From Sulfitobacter sp. DFL-14 (GTDB lineage: Bacteria > Pseudomonadota > Alphaproteobacteria > Rhodobacterales > Rhodobacteraceae), in assembly GCF_003335585.1 (NCBI RefSeq), contig NZ_QBFD01000025.1:151772-215771 (forward strand): 64,000 bases of DNA. Reading direction: 5' to 3'. The position numbers were made by a program, and so were the translations under genes. Shown here piece by piece: positions 18,723 through 28,056 of this stretch; position 1 is the first letter of the stretch, and every line of letters starts with the position of its first letter. Below the pieces are notes generated by a model that searched no databases, was not told the DNA's origin, and saw only the letters and a list, made by a program, of their open reading frames with translations.

Positions 18723-20014
18723 TCGGCTGCCACGGCGCTGACGCGCCCTGTCCGCTTGTGCTTGATCCGGTCTTCGATCTCATCGCGGAAATGCCGGATC
18801 AATCCCTGAATCGGCCAGGCCGCCGCATCGCCAAGCGCACAGATCGTATGGCCCTCGACCTGCTTGGTCACATCCAGCAACATGTCGATTTCCTCGGGCT
18901 CAGCATCGCCTGTCACCAGCCGGTCCATGACCCGCATCATCCAGCCCGTGCCCTCGCGGCAGGGCGTGCACTGGCCGCAGCTTTCGTGCTTGTAGAATTT
19001 GGACAGCCGCCAGATCGCCTTGATCACATCGGTCGAATTGTCCATCACGATCACCGCCGCTGTGCCCAGACCCGACCGCTGCTCGCGCAGATAGTCGAAA
19101 TCCATGATCGCGTCTTTCATCTGCGCGCCTGGGATCAATGGCACGGAGGACCCGCCGGGGATCACCGCCTTGAGATTGCTCCAGCCGCCCCGGATGCCGC
19201 CGCAATGGGTCTCGATCAGCTCTTCGAACGTGATGCTCATCGCCTCTTCGACCACGCAGGGGTTGTTCACATGGCCCGACACGGCAAACAGCTTGGTGCC
19301 CGCATTGTTGGCCCGGCCGAAACCGGCAAACCACTCCGGCCCGCGCCGCAGGATCGTCGGCACCACGGCAATGGATTCCACGTTGTTCACCGTGGTCGGG
19401 CAGCCATAAAGGCCCGCCCCCGCCGGGAACGGCGGCTTCATGCGCGGCATCCCCTTCTTGCCTTCGAGGCTTTCCAGCAGGGCAGTTTCCTCGCCGCAGA
19501 TATAGGCCCCCGCGCCATGGGCCAGGTAGAGGTCGAAATCCCAGCCGGATTTCGCCGCGTTCTTGCCCAGCAGGCCCGCGTCATAGGCCTCGTCGATGGC
19601 CGCCTGCAACGCCTCGCGCTCGCGGATGTATTCGCCGCGGATGTAGATGTAGCAGGCATGCGCATTCATCGCGAAAGAGGCGATCAGGCACCCTTCGATC
19701 AGCGTATGCGGATCATGGCGCATGATCTCGCGGTCCTTGCAGGTGCCGGGTTCGGATTCATCCGCGTTGATCACCAGATAGGCCGGACGCCCGTCGCTTT
19801 CCTTGGGCATGAAGGACCACTTGAGGCCGGTGGGGAAGCCCGCGCCGCCCCGGCCGCGCAATCCGCTTGCCTTCATCTGGTCGATGATCCAGTCGCGGCC
19901 CTTCTTGATGATCCCGGCGGTGCCGTCCCAATGGCCACGCTGCTGCGCGCCCTTCAGGCTGCGGTCATGCATCCCGTAGATGTTGGTAAAGATGCGGTCC
20001 TGATCTGCAAGCAT
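18719..20014 (-). CDS. nuoF: NADH-quinone oxidoreductase subunit F (NADH/FMN-binding)
   Basis: Entry point of electrons: binds NADH, FMN and cluster N3. 431 aa, normal. FMN/NADH-site sequences are [16 protein letters not shown] near residue 54 and [19 protein letters not shown]. The N3 motif [12 protein letters not shown] is near residue 350, with the fourth ligand in [13 protein letters not shown]. Its stop overlaps the MAPEG start. Upstream are 66 bp and then the small two-helix protein gene. Confidence 0.97.
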   Translation of the reverse strand: MLADQDRIFTNIYGMHDRSLKGAQQRGHWDGTAGIIKKGRDWIIDQMKASGLRGRGGAGFPTGLKWSFMPKESDGRPAYLVINADESEPGTCKDREIMRHDPHTLIEGCLIASFAMNAHACYIYIRGEYIREREALQAAIDEAYDAGLLGKNAAKSGWDFDLYLAHGAGAYICGEETALLESLEGKKGMPRMKPPFPAGAGLYGCPTTVNNVESIAVVPTILRRGPEWFAGFGRANNAGTKLFAVSGHVNNPCVVEEAMSITFEELIETHCGGIRGGWSNLKAVIPGGSSVPLIPGAQMKDAIMDFDYLREQRSGLGTAAVIVMDNSTDVIKAIWRLSKFYKHESCGQCTPCREGTGWMMRVMDRLVTGDAEPEEIDMLLDVTKQVEGHTICALGDAAAWPIQGLIRHFRDEIEDRIKHKRTGRVSAVAAE

Positions 20015-20080
20015 TGCTGCGTCCCTTACGTTTGTCTCGTCCCCTGAGGGTCGTTTGTCTGTTGCTCCGAAAGGAGCGTT

Positions 20081-20308
20081 CTATCCATCATCTGCTGCCC
20101 GGCGCGCCTGCCAGAGCTGATAGGCCACCACCAGCGCCCAGAACAGCGCCGCAAGTGCGGCAAAGTCGATCAGCAGCGCATAGCGCCCCGGCAATCCCAG
20201 TGCCGGACCGGCCCAGTTCGCGGCCAGCCAGATCAGCATGGTCCCGGCAATCACCAGTGCCACGGTCTGCCCCTTGCGAGACTGTGCCTTGTCGCTTTGC
20301 TCACTCAT
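20081..20308 (-). CDS. Small two-helix membrane protein before nuoF (DUF5337-like)
   Basis: 75 aa: a charged N-terminus (MSEQSDKAQSRKGQ), a first helix (TVALVIAGTMLIWLAANWAG), a short glycine-proline turn, a second helix (YALLIDFAALAALFWALVVAYQLW) and a basic tail. It matches in size and plan the Rhodobacterales family I recall as DUF5337, seen next to nuoF; that is from memory. It lies between the HhH-tailed membrane protein gene and nuoF, all on one strand. Its role may be complex I assembly or an accessory membrane subunit; this is inference from position. Confidence 0.75.
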   Translation of the reverse strand: MSEQSDKAQSRKGQTVALVIAGTMLIWLAANWAGPALGLPGRYALLIDFAALAALFWALVVAYQLWQARRAADDG

Positions 20309-20335
20309 GCCTGGCCCGGTTGCCCCCTCGGCGGT

Positions 20336-21172
20336 TTACTTCTTTTTCTTCTTCGAAAACTCGGTTTCGCCGCCTTTTGCAAGGATCTTGGCCTGGCTCA
20401 TCCAGTCGTCACGTTCGATCCGGCCCTTGAAGCGCAGCCGCGCATCGACCCAGGCGATCTCTTTCTTGCGCCAGCCCGCGACCTGGCTGTAATGCCAGAT
20501 GCCCAATTCGTTCAGCGTCTGCTCCAGCTTGGGACCGACACCGCTGATCAGTTTCAGATCATCGGCACCTTCGGCGCGTGGGGCGTCCATCAGATCGGGC
20601 TTGCCGTCAGCCGCCACCGGCGCACGCTTGGCCTTGGCCGGTGCGGCCTTTGCCGCTGGTGCCGGCTCCGCCACAGCCGCTGTGGCGCTTGCCGCGGCCT
20701 TTGCCGGGGCCGCTTTCTTGGCAGGCGCATCCGCGCCCTCTATCTCGTATTTCCATTCGCCCTTGCGCGCCGCCAGTTCTGCCTGACCCGCCAGCGGTTT
20801 GGTGGGCTTGATGACGGAACCCGATGCAGGTGCAGCCGCTTTCGGCGTGTCGGCCTCCGCGGCAGCTGCCGGTTCCTCAGCCGCCTCGGGCACGTCGGAA
20901 ACGGCCGGGGCAACAGCAGATGCAGCAGCAGTCGGCGCGGCAACGGCATCTGCCGTCGGCGCTGCCATGGTGCTGCCGCTGGATGCACCCGGACAGATGG
21001 TCAGGGAAAGGAACAGACCGACAACCAGCGCGATGACAATGGCCAGGACCGCGGCGGCGGCAAAGCCCCACCCGCCGATCAGCATCAGCAAAAGCCCGAT
21101 CACAACGCCCGCAACAATTGCCAGTCCCCAGCTTTTCGCGGTGCAGCTCATCGAATTGTCATTCTCAGCCAT
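20336..21172 (-). CDS. Membrane-anchored protein with NuoE-like C-terminal HhH domain
   Basis: 278 aa in three parts. An N-terminal helical hairpin (about 15-55) has two hydrophobic stretches. A long Ala/Pro/Lys-rich linker (about 60-200) follows. From residue 204 a compact domain begins DDLKLISGVGPKLE and continues HYSQVAGW, WVDARL, FKGRI, W and ETEFS. The GVGPKLE turn is the helix-hairpin-helix signature. The same domain, motif for motif, forms the tail of NuoE, the gene just upstream. It probably places a small binding domain on a flexible tether at the cytoplasmic face, near complex I. It ends in KKKKK. DNA or RNA binding is suggested by HhH, but protein contact is equally possible. Confidence 0.75.
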   Translation of the reverse strand: MAENDNSMSCTAKSWGLAIVAGVVIGLLLMLIGGWGFAAAAVLAIVIALVVGLFLSLTICPGASSGSTMAAPTADAVAAPTAAASAVAPAVSDVPEAAEEPAAAAEADTPKAAAPASGSVIKPTKPLAGQAELAARKGEWKYEIEGADAPAKKAAPAKAAASATAAVAEPAPAAKAAPAKAKRAPVAADGKPDLMDAPRAEGADDLKLISGVGPKLEQTLNELGIWHYSQVAGWRKKEIAWVDARLRFKGRIERDDWMSQAKILAKGGETEFSKKKKK

Positions 21173-21211
21173 CTAAAGTTCCCTCTCCCGTCAGACCGGT
21201 AGCGGTCCGGA

Positions 21212-22474
21212 TTACGTGTCGTAGAGACCATCCTTGCCGGCACGCGCGGAAAACTCGGTTTCCTCTCCCGCAGCCAGGCGTGTGGCCTGATCAACCCAGT
21301 TGTCGCGCGACACACGGCCCTTGAACCCCTTGAGGTTCTCATCGACCCAGGCCACTTCCTCCGCACCCCAACCGGCAATCTGATCGTAATGGAAGAATCC
21401 CATATCGTTCAGCATTTTTTCCAGCTTGGGCCCGACGCCCCTGATCATCTTGAGATCATCCGCCCCGGTATCGCGTGCGGCGGCCATTGTGGCGGGCTTG
21501 GTGCCCGGCCCCGTCGGCGCTGCTGCGGCTTGCGCCTTTGCCTCCTGCTTGCCGCCGGGGGCAACGCTGCCCCGCGCCGGTTTCGCCTTGGCCTTGACCT
21601 TGGGCGCCTCGCCTTCAGCTTCGGCGTGTTTGTCGGAACTGTCACCCTTGTTGCGGGGGGCCTTGGCCTCTGCCTTGCTGCGGCCGGCCTGCGCGCCATC
21701 CGGGCCTTTGGGCGGCATCATGTCGTCCCGCTTGGCCTTGGCCGGTTTGCCGCCCGCATTGGCGGCCTTGCCCTGCCAGGGCGTCAGCAGGGGCACCTCT
21801 GTGCCGTCGATCCGCTTGATCGTGTCGCCGATATCGACCGCAAGCTGCACGCTGGCGTTATACTGCGTGCGGCCGCTGTCGTGATCCTTGAGGCTGGTCA
21901 GCCCGCCCAGAGGCTCGGAAGCATAGCGCCCGTTCTGCGGACCCGGCACCGGCACCTTGCCCGCCTCCATCTCATCCAGCAGCTTGCCAAAGCCCTCTGC
22001 GGTCAGATCCTCGTAATAGTCCTTGCCGATCTGCGCCATCGGCGCATTGGCGCAGGAACCCAAGCATTCGACCTCTTCCCAGGAAAACTTGCCATCCGCC
22101 GAAAGCTCATGGGCATTGGGCGCGATCCGCTCCTTGCAGACCGCCATCAGGTCCTCTGCTCCGCAGATCATGCAGGAAGTGGTGCCGCAGACCTGAATAT
22201 GTGCCACCGAACCAACGGGTTGCAGCTGGAACATGAAGTAGAAAGTCGCAACCTCAAGACCCCGGATATAGGCCATGCCCAGCATCTCCGACACATGCTC
22301 GATCGCCGGACGGGAGAGCCAGCCCTCCTGCTCCTGCGCACGCCAGAGCAGCGGGATAATGGCAGAGGCCTGCCGCCCTTCGGGGTATTTGGTGATCTGC
22401 GCTTCGGCCCACTTCTGGTTGGCGGGCGTAAAGGCGAAACTCTCGGGTTGTTCGTGGTGCAGTCGGCGGAGCAT
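21212..22474 (-). CDS. nuoE: NADH-quinone oxidoreductase subunit E with long C-terminal extension
   Basis: The thioredoxin-like N1a subunit, partner of NuoF. The first ~240 residues are the normal protein, with [2Fe-2S] ligands Cys96, Cys101, Cys137 and Cys141 in CGTTSC and CLGSC. The total is 420 aa, versus ~170-240 in most bacteria. The extra part is a Lys/Ala/Pro-rich disordered linker (about 240-335) and a terminal helix-hairpin-helix-like domain from residue 339 ([38 protein letters not shown]). The next gene carries the same domain on a membrane anchor. Confidence 0.95.
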   Translation of the reverse strand: MLRRLHHEQPESFAFTPANQKWAEAQITKYPEGRQASAIIPLLWRAQEQEGWLSRPAIEHVSEMLGMAYIRGLEVATFYFMFQLQPVGSVAHIQVCGTTSCMICGAEDLMAVCKERIAPNAHELSADGKFSWEEVECLGSCANAPMAQIGKDYYEDLTAEGFGKLLDEMEAGKVPVPGPQNGRYASEPLGGLTSLKDHDSGRTQYNASVQLAVDIGDTIKRIDGTEVPLLTPWQGKAANAGGKPAKAKRDDMMPPKGPDGAQAGRSKAEAKAPRNKGDSSDKHAEAEGEAPKVKAKAKPARGSVAPGGKQEAKAQAAAAPTGPGTKPATMAAARDTGADDLKMIRGVGPKLEKMLNDMGFFHYDQIAGWGAEEVAWVDENLKGFKGRVSRDNWVDQATRLAAGEETEFSARAGKDGLYDT

Positions 22475-22512
22475 TTCGTGTTCCTCTCGCGGACAAAAGC
22501 CGCGCTTTGAAT

Positions 22513-22839
22513 TTATATGTCGATACTACCGTCGGGTAGTGAGTGTTCTTTCCAGATCGTCGCGATGTCCTTGCAGGCCTCACCACCACGCGGACAAACC
22601 AGGGGCCGCTCATAGCACCGCAGTTCATTGGTCCAGAGCTGCGCTTCGCCGCAACGCGGCTGTTCGATCACCGGCTGTTCAGGTCTTGCCCCGCCCAGAA
22701 AATCCTCAAGTGTCAGAAAAGGCCCATTGGTCAGTTCCGCGCGCGCGGTCCCGCGATCACCCCAAACGGAAAGAGCGGCATATCCGCCCCCCAGAGCAGC
22801 AATCGCAGCAAGCGTGAAGACAAAGAACTTCGCGCGCAT
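22513..22839 (-). CDS. Small membrane-anchored or exported Cys-rich protein between nuoD and nuoE
   Basis: 108 aa from the ATG at 22839, which shares one base with the nuoD stop (TGATG); a GTG one codon earlier is an alternative. An N-terminal hydrophobic segment ([21 protein letters not shown]) acts as signal or anchor. The rest is hydrophilic with four Cys (PRCGEA, LRCYER, LVCPRG, EACKDI), suggesting two disulfides in the periplasm. No family recognised. Its tight overlap with nuoD argues that it is real and serves the complex. Confidence 0.65.
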   Translation of the reverse strand: MRAKFFVFTLAAIAALGGGYAALSVWGDRGTARAELTNGPFLTLEDFLGGARPEQPVIEQPRCGEAQLWTNELRCYERPLVCPRGGEACKDIATIWKEHSLPDGSIDI

Positions 22840-24083
22840 CACCGGTCAATCTCCCCGAACACCACGTCCATGGTGCCGATGATCGCGGCGATATCCGCCA
22901 GCTGGTGGCCTTTGGAAATGTGGTCCATCGCCTGCAGATGCAGGAAGCCGGGCGCGCGGATCTTGGCGCGGTAGGGTTTGTTGGAACCGTCCGCCACAAG
23001 GTAGACGCCGAATTCGCCCTTGGGCGCCTCGACCGCGCAATAGACTTCGCCCGCAGGCACGTGGAACCCTTCGGTGTAAAGCTTGAAGTGGTGAATCAGG
23101 CTTTCCATGTCGGTCTTCATCGCGGTGCGGCTGGGCGGTGTGATCTTGCCACGGGCCAGCACATCGCCCTTCCCTTCAGGCGCGCGCAGCTTTTCGATGG
23201 CCTGTTCCATGATGTGCACGGACTGGCGCATTTCCTCCATCCGGCAGAGGTAACGGTCAAAGCAGTCGCCGTTCTTGCCCACCGGCACCTGGAAGTCGAA
23301 CTCGTCATAACATTCATAGGGCTGCGACCGCCGCAGGTCCCAGGCCAGGCCCGATCCCCGCACCATCACGCCGGAGAAGCCGTAGTTCAGGATGTCCTCT
23401 TCGCTGACCACGCCGATGTCGACGTTGCGCTGCTTGAAGATGCGGTTCTCGGTCAGCAGACCGTCAATATCCGCAAGGATTTCGGGGAAGGATTTGCACC
23501 AGGCCTCGATATCGTCGATCAGCGCTTCGGGCAGGTCCTGATGCACGCCGCCGGGCCGGAAATAGGCCGCGTGCAGACGCGCGCCGCAGGCGCGTTCGTA
23601 AAAGATCATCAGCTTTTCGCGCTCTTCAAAACCCCAGAGCGGCGGCGTCAGCGCGCCCACGTCCAGCGCCTGCGTGGTCACGTTCAGCAGGTGGTTCAGC
23701 ACGCGGCCGATCTCGCAGAACAGCACCCGGATCAGCGAGGCGCGGCGCGGCACCGGTGTGCCGGTCAGCTTTTCGATGGCCAGGCACCAGGCGTGTTCCT
23801 GGTTCATCGGTGCCACGTAATCCAGCCGGTCGAAATACGGCAGGTTCTGCAAATACGTCCGGCTTTCCATCAGCTTTTCGGTGCCACGGTGCAGCAGGCC
23901 GATATGCGGGTCGCAGCGCTCGACGATCTCGCCGTCCAGTTCAAGCACCAGACGCAAAACCCCATGCGCCGCAGGGTGTTGCGGGCCGAAGTTGATGTTG
24001 AAATTGCGGATCTTCTGTTCGCCCGTCAGGGCGTCGGTCGATCCGTCGTCATAGCGGTTCACGCGAATATCGCCGTCCATCAT
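22839..24083 (-). CDS. nuoD: NADH-quinone oxidoreductase subunit D
   Basis: 49-kDa-type subunit, 414 aa from the ATG at 24083 ([13 protein letters not shown]), contributing the quinone site with NuoB. Conserved blocks are [15 protein letters not shown] near residue 30, [29 protein letters not shown] (quinone-site residues) and [16 protein letters not shown]. It is a separate gene from nuoC, as in Paracoccus and mitochondria and unlike the fused E. coli NuoCD. Its start overlaps the stop of the 39-codon ORF (ATGATGG around TGA). Confidence 0.97.
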   Translation of the reverse strand: MMDGDIRVNRYDDGSTDALTGEQKIRNFNINFGPQHPAAHGVLRLVLELDGEIVERCDPHIGLLHRGTEKLMESRTYLQNLPYFDRLDYVAPMNQEHAWCLAIEKLTGTPVPRRASLIRVLFCEIGRVLNHLLNVTTQALDVGALTPPLWGFEEREKLMIFYERACGARLHAAYFRPGGVHQDLPEALIDDIEAWCKSFPEILADIDGLLTENRIFKQRNVDIGVVSEEDILNYGFSGVMVRGSGLAWDLRRSQPYECYDEFDFQVPVGKNGDCFDRYLCRMEEMRQSVHIMEQAIEKLRAPEGKGDVLARGKITPPSRTAMKTDMESLIHHFKLYTEGFHVPAGEVYCAVEAPKGEFGVYLVADGSNKPYRAKIRAPGFLHLQAMDHISKGHQLADIAAIIGTMDVVFGEIDR

Positions 24084-24199
24084 TTCGGTCCCTTCAACTG
24101 GCGCTGCTGCGGATGAGGACGGTTCGCGCGGACCCGCACCGGCAACTTCTGGCGGGTGCCGAACAACCGGGACAAAACTTCTTCCAGAAATGCGATCAT
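24080..24199 (-). CDS. Short ORF (39 aa) between nuoC and nuoD
   Basis: Read by hand. The ATG at 24199 shares one base with the stop of the 57-codon ORF before it; a GTG at 24202 would also overlap. Its TGA overlaps the nuoD start. The peptide begins [14 protein letters not shown], an amphipathic helix, and ends in a very basic stretch ([19 protein letters not shown]). No Pfam-like signature is visible. Continuous overlaps with both neighbours support translation. A small peripheral or membrane-surface peptide is possible; function unknown. Confidence 0.45.
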   Translation of the reverse strand: MIAFLEEVLSRLFGTRQKLPVRVRANRPHPQQRQLKGPK

Positions 24200-24372
24200 C
24201 ACAGTTTCTCCAACTCTTGCAGTTTGAGCCCCATCCACCACAGCAGCGCAATGGTGCCAAAGGGGATCAGACAGGCCGCCGCCCAGTATTTGTTGATGCC
24301 GAAGAAGGGCAGCAGTTTGACCATCGGAATGGCTGTCAGCGCGGACAGGAGAAGCCACCAGAATCCGCCCAT
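24199..24372 (-). CDS. Small two-helix membrane protein (57 aa) between nuoC and nuoD
   Basis: Read by hand, too short for most gene callers. The ATG at 24372 shares its A with the last base of the nuoC TAA (TAATG). 57 codons encode [16 protein letters not shown], a PFFGINKYW loop, a second helix ([19 protein letters not shown]) and the tail QELEKL. The Trp-rich, two-helix plan is convincingly a membrane protein. The stop overlaps the start of a 39-codon ORF leading into nuoD. I know of no named family. It resembles in concept the unidentified reading frames reported in Paracoccus and Rhodobacter nuo clusters. Confidence 0.65.
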   Translation of the reverse strand: MGGFWWLLLSALTAIPMVKLLPFFGINKYWAAACLIPFGTIALLWWMGLKLQELEKL

Positions 24373-24980
24373 TACTTGGCTCCTTCCGCCTTGTCGTCAC
24401 CCGGCAGGATGTATTCCGCGCCCTCCCAGGGCGACATGAAATCAAACTGGCGGTATTCCTGCACCAGCGACACCGGCTCATAGACCACGCGTTTCTGCGC
24501 CTCGTCATAGCGGACTTCGGTATAGCCCGTGGTCGGGAAATCCTTGCGCAGCGGATAGCCGCGAAAGCCATAGTCGGTGAGGATGCGGCGCAGGTCCGGG
24601 TGACCGGAGAACAGGATGCCGAACATGTCGAAAACTTCACGCTCGAACCAGTTGGCCGAGGGGTGGACGTTGACCAGGCTCGGCACCATGTCCTTTTCCC
24701 GCGTCGCGACCCGCAGGCGGATGCGGTGGTTCTGATACATGCTCAGCAGGTGATAGACCACGTCGAACCGCTTGGCCCGGCCGGCATAATCCACCGCCGT
24801 GATGTCCACGAGGGTGGAGAAACGGCAGGTCGGATCGCCCCTGAGGAACTCCACCAGCCCGGCGATATTGGTCAGGGTGACATCCATGTTGAGCTCACCC
24901 TGCGCGATGTCCCACGCGAGGATGCAATCGGGGCGTTTGGCCTCGATATAGGCACCAAGTTCCTGAAGTTGCTCGCTCAT
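24372..24980 (-). CDS. nuoC: NADH-quinone oxidoreductase subunit C
   Basis: 30-kDa-type peripheral subunit, 202 aa, cytoplasmic. The family signature is [42 protein letters not shown] near residues 110-150. The protein ends in the [13 protein letters not shown] segment typical of the free-standing (non-CD-fused) form. It starts 24 bp after nuoB and its stop overlaps the start of the 57-codon membrane ORF. Confidence 0.97.
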   Translation of the reverse strand: MSEQLQELGAYIEAKRPDCILAWDIAQGELNMDVTLTNIAGLVEFLRGDPTCRFSTLVDITAVDYAGRAKRFDVVYHLLSMYQNHRIRLRVATREKDMVPSLVNVHPSANWFEREVFDMFGILFSGHPDLRRILTDYGFRGYPLRKDFPTTGYTEVRYDEAQKRVVYEPVSLVQEYRQFDFMSPWEGAEYILPGDDKAEGAK

Positions 24981-25004
24981 CTCAAATCCTTCCAGACGCG
25001 CGGT

Positions 25005-25550
25005 TCATCGCACGATCGTCCCGGTCCGGCGCATCTTGCGCTGCAGCTGCATGATCCCGTAAAGCAGCGCCTCTGCCGTGGGCGGGCAGCCCGGCACATA
25101 GACATCCACCGGCACGATCCGGTCGCAGCCGCGCACCACGGAATAGCTGTAGTGGTAATAGCCGCCGCCATTGGCGCAGGAACCCATGGAGATCACATAG
25201 CGCGGCTCGGGCATCTGGTCATAGACCTTGCGCAGCGCCGGGGCCATCTTGTTGGTCAGCGTGCCGGCCACGATCATCAGGTCGGACTGGCGCGGCGAGG
25301 CACGCGGTGCGGTGCCGAAACGCTCAAGGTCATAGCGCGGCATGGAGGTATGCATCATCTCGACCGCGCAGCAGGCCAGACCGAATGTCATCCAGTGCAG
25401 CGACCCGGTGCGCGCCCAGTTGATGATGTCGGCGGTGGAGGTGACAAGGAATCCCTTGTCCTGCAACGCGGCATTCAGATCCTGCGTGGCAACCTCGCGG
25501 TCCGGTCCGGCCTTGTAGCTGCCCGGTGTGCCTGCGTCCGTTACTGCCAT
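25005..25550 (-). CDS. nuoB: NADH-quinone oxidoreductase subunit B (cluster N2)
   Basis: Binds the terminal [4Fe-4S] cluster N2 and forms part of the quinone cavity. 181 aa from the ATG at 25550 ([10 protein letters not shown]), which lies 10 bp inside nuoA. The frame extends slightly upstream, but this start fits the family better. Cluster ligands appear in [22 protein letters not shown] and [14 protein letters not shown]. It is the normal second gene of the operon. Confidence 0.97.
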   Translation of the reverse strand: MAVTDAGTPGSYKAGPDREVATQDLNAALQDKGFLVTSTADIINWARTGSLHWMTFGLACCAVEMMHTSMPRYDLERFGTAPRASPRQSDLMIVAGTLTNKMAPALRKVYDQMPEPRYVISMGSCANGGGYYHYSYSVVRGCDRIVPVDVYVPGCPPTAEALLYGIMQLQRKMRRTGTIVR

Positions 25551-25906
25551 TCCAGCGCCCCTTTCTTCCATTCATAGGCAAAGCCAGCCGTCAGCACGCC
25601 CAGGAAAACCATCATCGACCAGAAACCAACCATCGAAATGTCCTTGAAGGCGACCGCCCAGGGGAACAGGAACGCGATTTCCAGGTCAAAGATGATGAAC
25701 AGGATCGAAACCAGATAAAACCGCACGTCGAATTTCATGCGCGCATCGTCGAATGCGTTGAACCCGCATTCATAGGCCGAGACCTTTTCAGGGTCCGGAT
25801 TGCGCACGGCGACGATGACGGCGGCAAGGATCAGGATGGCTCCGAATCCGATGGCTACGGCCAGAAAAACGAGGATAGGCAGATATTCCCGCAGCATGTC
25901 GTCCAA
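25541..25906 (-). CDS. nuoA: NADH-quinone oxidoreductase subunit A
   Basis: First gene of the complex I operon; a three-helix membrane subunit near the quinone tunnel. 121 aa. The conserved [43 protein letters not shown] block is present. The start could be the first ATG (MDDMLREY) or the one three codons on. It overlaps nuoB by 10 bp. A sigma-70-like promoter candidate lies 70-100 bp upstream at 25976-26004. Confidence 0.96.
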   Translation of the reverse strand: MDDMLREYLPILVFLAVAIGFGAILILAAVIVAVRNPDPEKVSAYECGFNAFDDARMKFDVRFYLVSILFIIFDLEIAFLFPWAVAFKDISMVGFWSMMVFLGVLTAGFAYEWKKGALEWQ

Positions 25907-25975
25907 GGGGAGGCTCCTTTATGGTGCTGGGCACGGATGCGCCGGGGCGCTCGGGCCAGTCATGGCTTGGCTTCG

Positions 25976-26004
25976 GGTTTACTCTGCCGTCCCGACTGGG
26001 TCAA
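25976..26004 (-). promoter_or_regulatory. nuoA: Candidate promoter of the nuo operon
   Basis: On the minus strand TTGACC (25999-26004) and TAAACC (25976-25981) are separated by exactly 17 bp. The -35 is good and the -10 mediocre. It lies in the 158-bp gap between the epimerase gene's 3' end and nuoA, where the only large operon of this strand must begin. Confidence 0.4.
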
Positions 26005-26064
26005 CCAAGGGGGCATGATTTTGGCAGTCTGAAACGGACACCCGCAGGCCGGGATCATCAATGC

Positions 26065-26964
26065 CTAAACGCCATGCAGATCAACCAGATCGCGCCAGCG
26101 GTAGATCGGCTCGAACCCCAGCAGCTCGCGCGCCTTGGCGATGCTGTAAAAGGTCTCCTCCTCGCCCATCTCGCGCATGACAGGTACATCCGGGTAGAAC
26201 CTGTCCAGCAGGGCCTGCGTGGTCAGGTCGACGGAATGCTCCGCATTGGCCGCGTTGAACACCTGGTATCCCAGACCGTCGGTCTGCAGGCAGCGCTCCA
26301 CCAGCTGGCCCAGGTCGCGCGCGTCGATATAGGCAAAGATGTTGCGCTCGCGCTGTTCGGGGTTTGCGACGAACTGCGGGAAAAGCGTTTCATATTCATG
26401 CGGCTCGATCACATTGTTGATCCGCAAGCCATAGATATTGGCCCCGGACCGGGCCTGAAAACTGCGCGCCGTCGCCTCGTTGCAAACCTTGGACATGGCA
26501 TAGCTGTCTTCGGGCACGGTGGGGTGTTCCTCGTCCACCGGCAGATAGCCGGGTTTGCGCGGACCATCGGCGAAACAGACGCCATAGGTCGTCTCGGACG
26601 AGGCAAAGATGATCTTGGGGATGCGGTTCTTCACCGCCGCGTCGATGACGTTGTAGGTGCTTTGGGTGTTGTTGCGAAAGGTCTCGTTGTCCGGCCGGAT
26701 CAGGATGCGCGGGATCGCGGCAAAATGCACAACCGCGTCAAAGGCGGGCACGCCGCCGCCCGGTTCCAGCTCGGACAGGTTGGCATAGCTTTGCATCACG
26801 TCGAACACCTGCCCCGCATCGGTCAGATCGGCGATCCGGTTGTCGACGCCCTCATGCTCCAGCGGTGCCAGATCGACGTTGAGCACCTGATGCCCCTGCG
26901 CCAGCAGGTAAGGCACCACATGCCGCCCGGCTTTTCCGGTGCCACCGGTGAATAAAATACGCAT
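26065..26964 (-). CDS. NAD-dependent epimerase/dehydratase
   Basis: Extended short-chain dehydrogenase (nucleotide-sugar epimerase type), 299 aa from the ATG at 26964 (MRILFTGGTGKAG). The Rossmann GGTGKAG is at residues 7-13, an acidic NVDLAPLEHEG follows strand 2, and VVHFAAIPR is at about 80. Catalytic YAMSK is near 157, preceded by FASSETTYG. The substrate is not deducible; relatives act on UDP- or GDP-sugars. It follows the ABC membrane protein gene on the same strand and is the last gene before the nuo promoter region. Confidence 0.85.
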   Translation of the reverse strand: MRILFTGGTGKAGRHVVPYLLAQGHQVLNVDLAPLEHEGVDNRIADLTDAGQVFDVMQSYANLSELEPGGGVPAFDAVVHFAAIPRILIRPDNETFRNNTQSTYNVIDAAVKNRIPKIIFASSETTYGVCFADGPRKPGYLPVDEEHPTVPEDSYAMSKVCNEATARSFQARSGANIYGLRINNVIEPHEYETLFPQFVANPEQRERNIFAYIDARDLGQLVERCLQTDGLGYQVFNAANAEHSVDLTTQALLDRFYPDVPVMREMGEEETFYSIAKARELLGFEPIYRWRDLVDLHGV

Positions 26965-27018
26965 TGTCTGGTTCTCCTGTTGCTGTCCAGGGGTCAACGC
27001 AGCACCGCCCGCTGCGGT

Positions 27019-27990
27019 TCAGGTCGCGACCCTTGCCATCCATTTTGCAATCATGTCGTGCTGCACCCGCGCCTGTTCCGCCACGCGGTAAAAGCTGACC
27101 AATTCGCGCACCGGCGCGCTGATCTTCTCAAAGCCGGAGATGAAGGCCACGATCACCCCCACCTGGGTCTGCCCCTGCATCACCAGATAACCGCCAAAGA
27201 TCAGCACCGACAGCGGCCCCAGCGCATTCAGCAGGTTCAATGCCGCCTTGAGCGCGAATTTCAGCAGGTTGAAGCGGATGCGGTTGTCAAAGATCCGGTC
27301 GAGAATACGTCCCCCCTCCTCCTGCACCGGTGCGTCCATGTCCGATATCCGGTCGCCCAGCTCGCGGATATAGCCCACCCTTTCCGCCACCAGTTCGTTC
27401 AGGCGGCGCTGCAGGAAGGGTGTCAGAATGATCTGCGGCACCATGAAGGCCAGCGCAAAAAGCGCGATGCTGGGCTGCACGACAAACATGTAACCCAGCA
27501 CGCCCAGAAGGATGGCCAGATTGGCACAGGACTGGGACAACGCCTCGCCCACGAAGCCGCCCAGCTTCTCGACCTCGGACCCGATGATGGACACCACCCG
27601 ACCCTCACTGTCCTGTGTGGTTTCGATCTTGTCGCCATAAAGCCCCAGCAGGTGCCGCCGGGTATAGATGTTGGTGCTTTCCGTCAGCCATGACTGATAG
27701 GCACGCAGGGCGAATTTGCCGGCCTGATGCAGGACAATAACGGCAAGATAGGCCAGCCCGAACCGGATCAGCAGCGACACATTCTGCGTCTCCACCACCT
27801 CGTTCACGATCCGGCGCTGCAATTCGATGGGGGCGAGGTTCAGCAGGGCGACAAGCACCGCCCCGGCACAACAGCCAAGCTGGTGCCAGCCCGTCATCCG
27901 CCAGACGTAGCCCCAGATCGTTTTCGCAGCACTGTCATCCCCGGTCCGTTCGATGTCACGGGGGCGGAAGTAATCGACAAGGGATTTCAA
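27019..27990 (-). CDS. ABC-exporter transmembrane domain without ATPase
   Basis: 323 aa, about six helices, matching the type-1 exporter membrane domain (ABC_membrane). Helices lie near 38-58, 77-97, 155-195 and 255-285. Coupling-helix-like segments TRRHLLGLYGDKIETTQDSEGRVVSIIGSEVEKLG and RVGYIRELGDRISDMDAPVQEEG are present. The protein stops after the sixth helix (FYRVAEQARVQHDMIAKW), exactly where exporters continue into the nucleotide-binding domain. There is no Walker A anywhere after it in any frame up to the next gene. The partner ATPase must be elsewhere, or this is a half-transporter remnant. Upstream neighbours belong to leucine degradation and are probably unrelated. Confidence 0.75.
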   Translation of the reverse strand: MKSLVDYFRPRDIERTGDDSAAKTIWGYVWRMTGWHQLGCCAGAVLVALLNLAPIELQRRIVNEVVETQNVSLLIRFGLAYLAVIVLHQAGKFALRAYQSWLTESTNIYTRRHLLGLYGDKIETTQDSEGRVVSIIGSEVEKLGGFVGEALSQSCANLAILLGVLGYMFVVQPSIALFALAFMVPQIILTPFLQRRLNELVAERVGYIRELGDRISDMDAPVQEEGGRILDRIFDNRIRFNLLKFALKAALNLLNALGPLSVLIFGGYLVMQGQTQVGVIVAFISGFEKISAPVRELVSFYRVAEQARVQHDMIAKWMARVAT

Positions 27991-28056
27991 ATGGCGCTCC
28001 GGCGTTTCAGATCAGTCTGGCCCGAGCCTTGCGTCAAAGCCCGCCCCGCGCAAGGG

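Noticed and set aside
24083..24260. N-terminal extension of nuoD by about 59 codons
   Set aside because: The extension is not NuoD-like and would swallow the two small overlapping ORFs. The ATG at 24083 matches the usual NuoD start.
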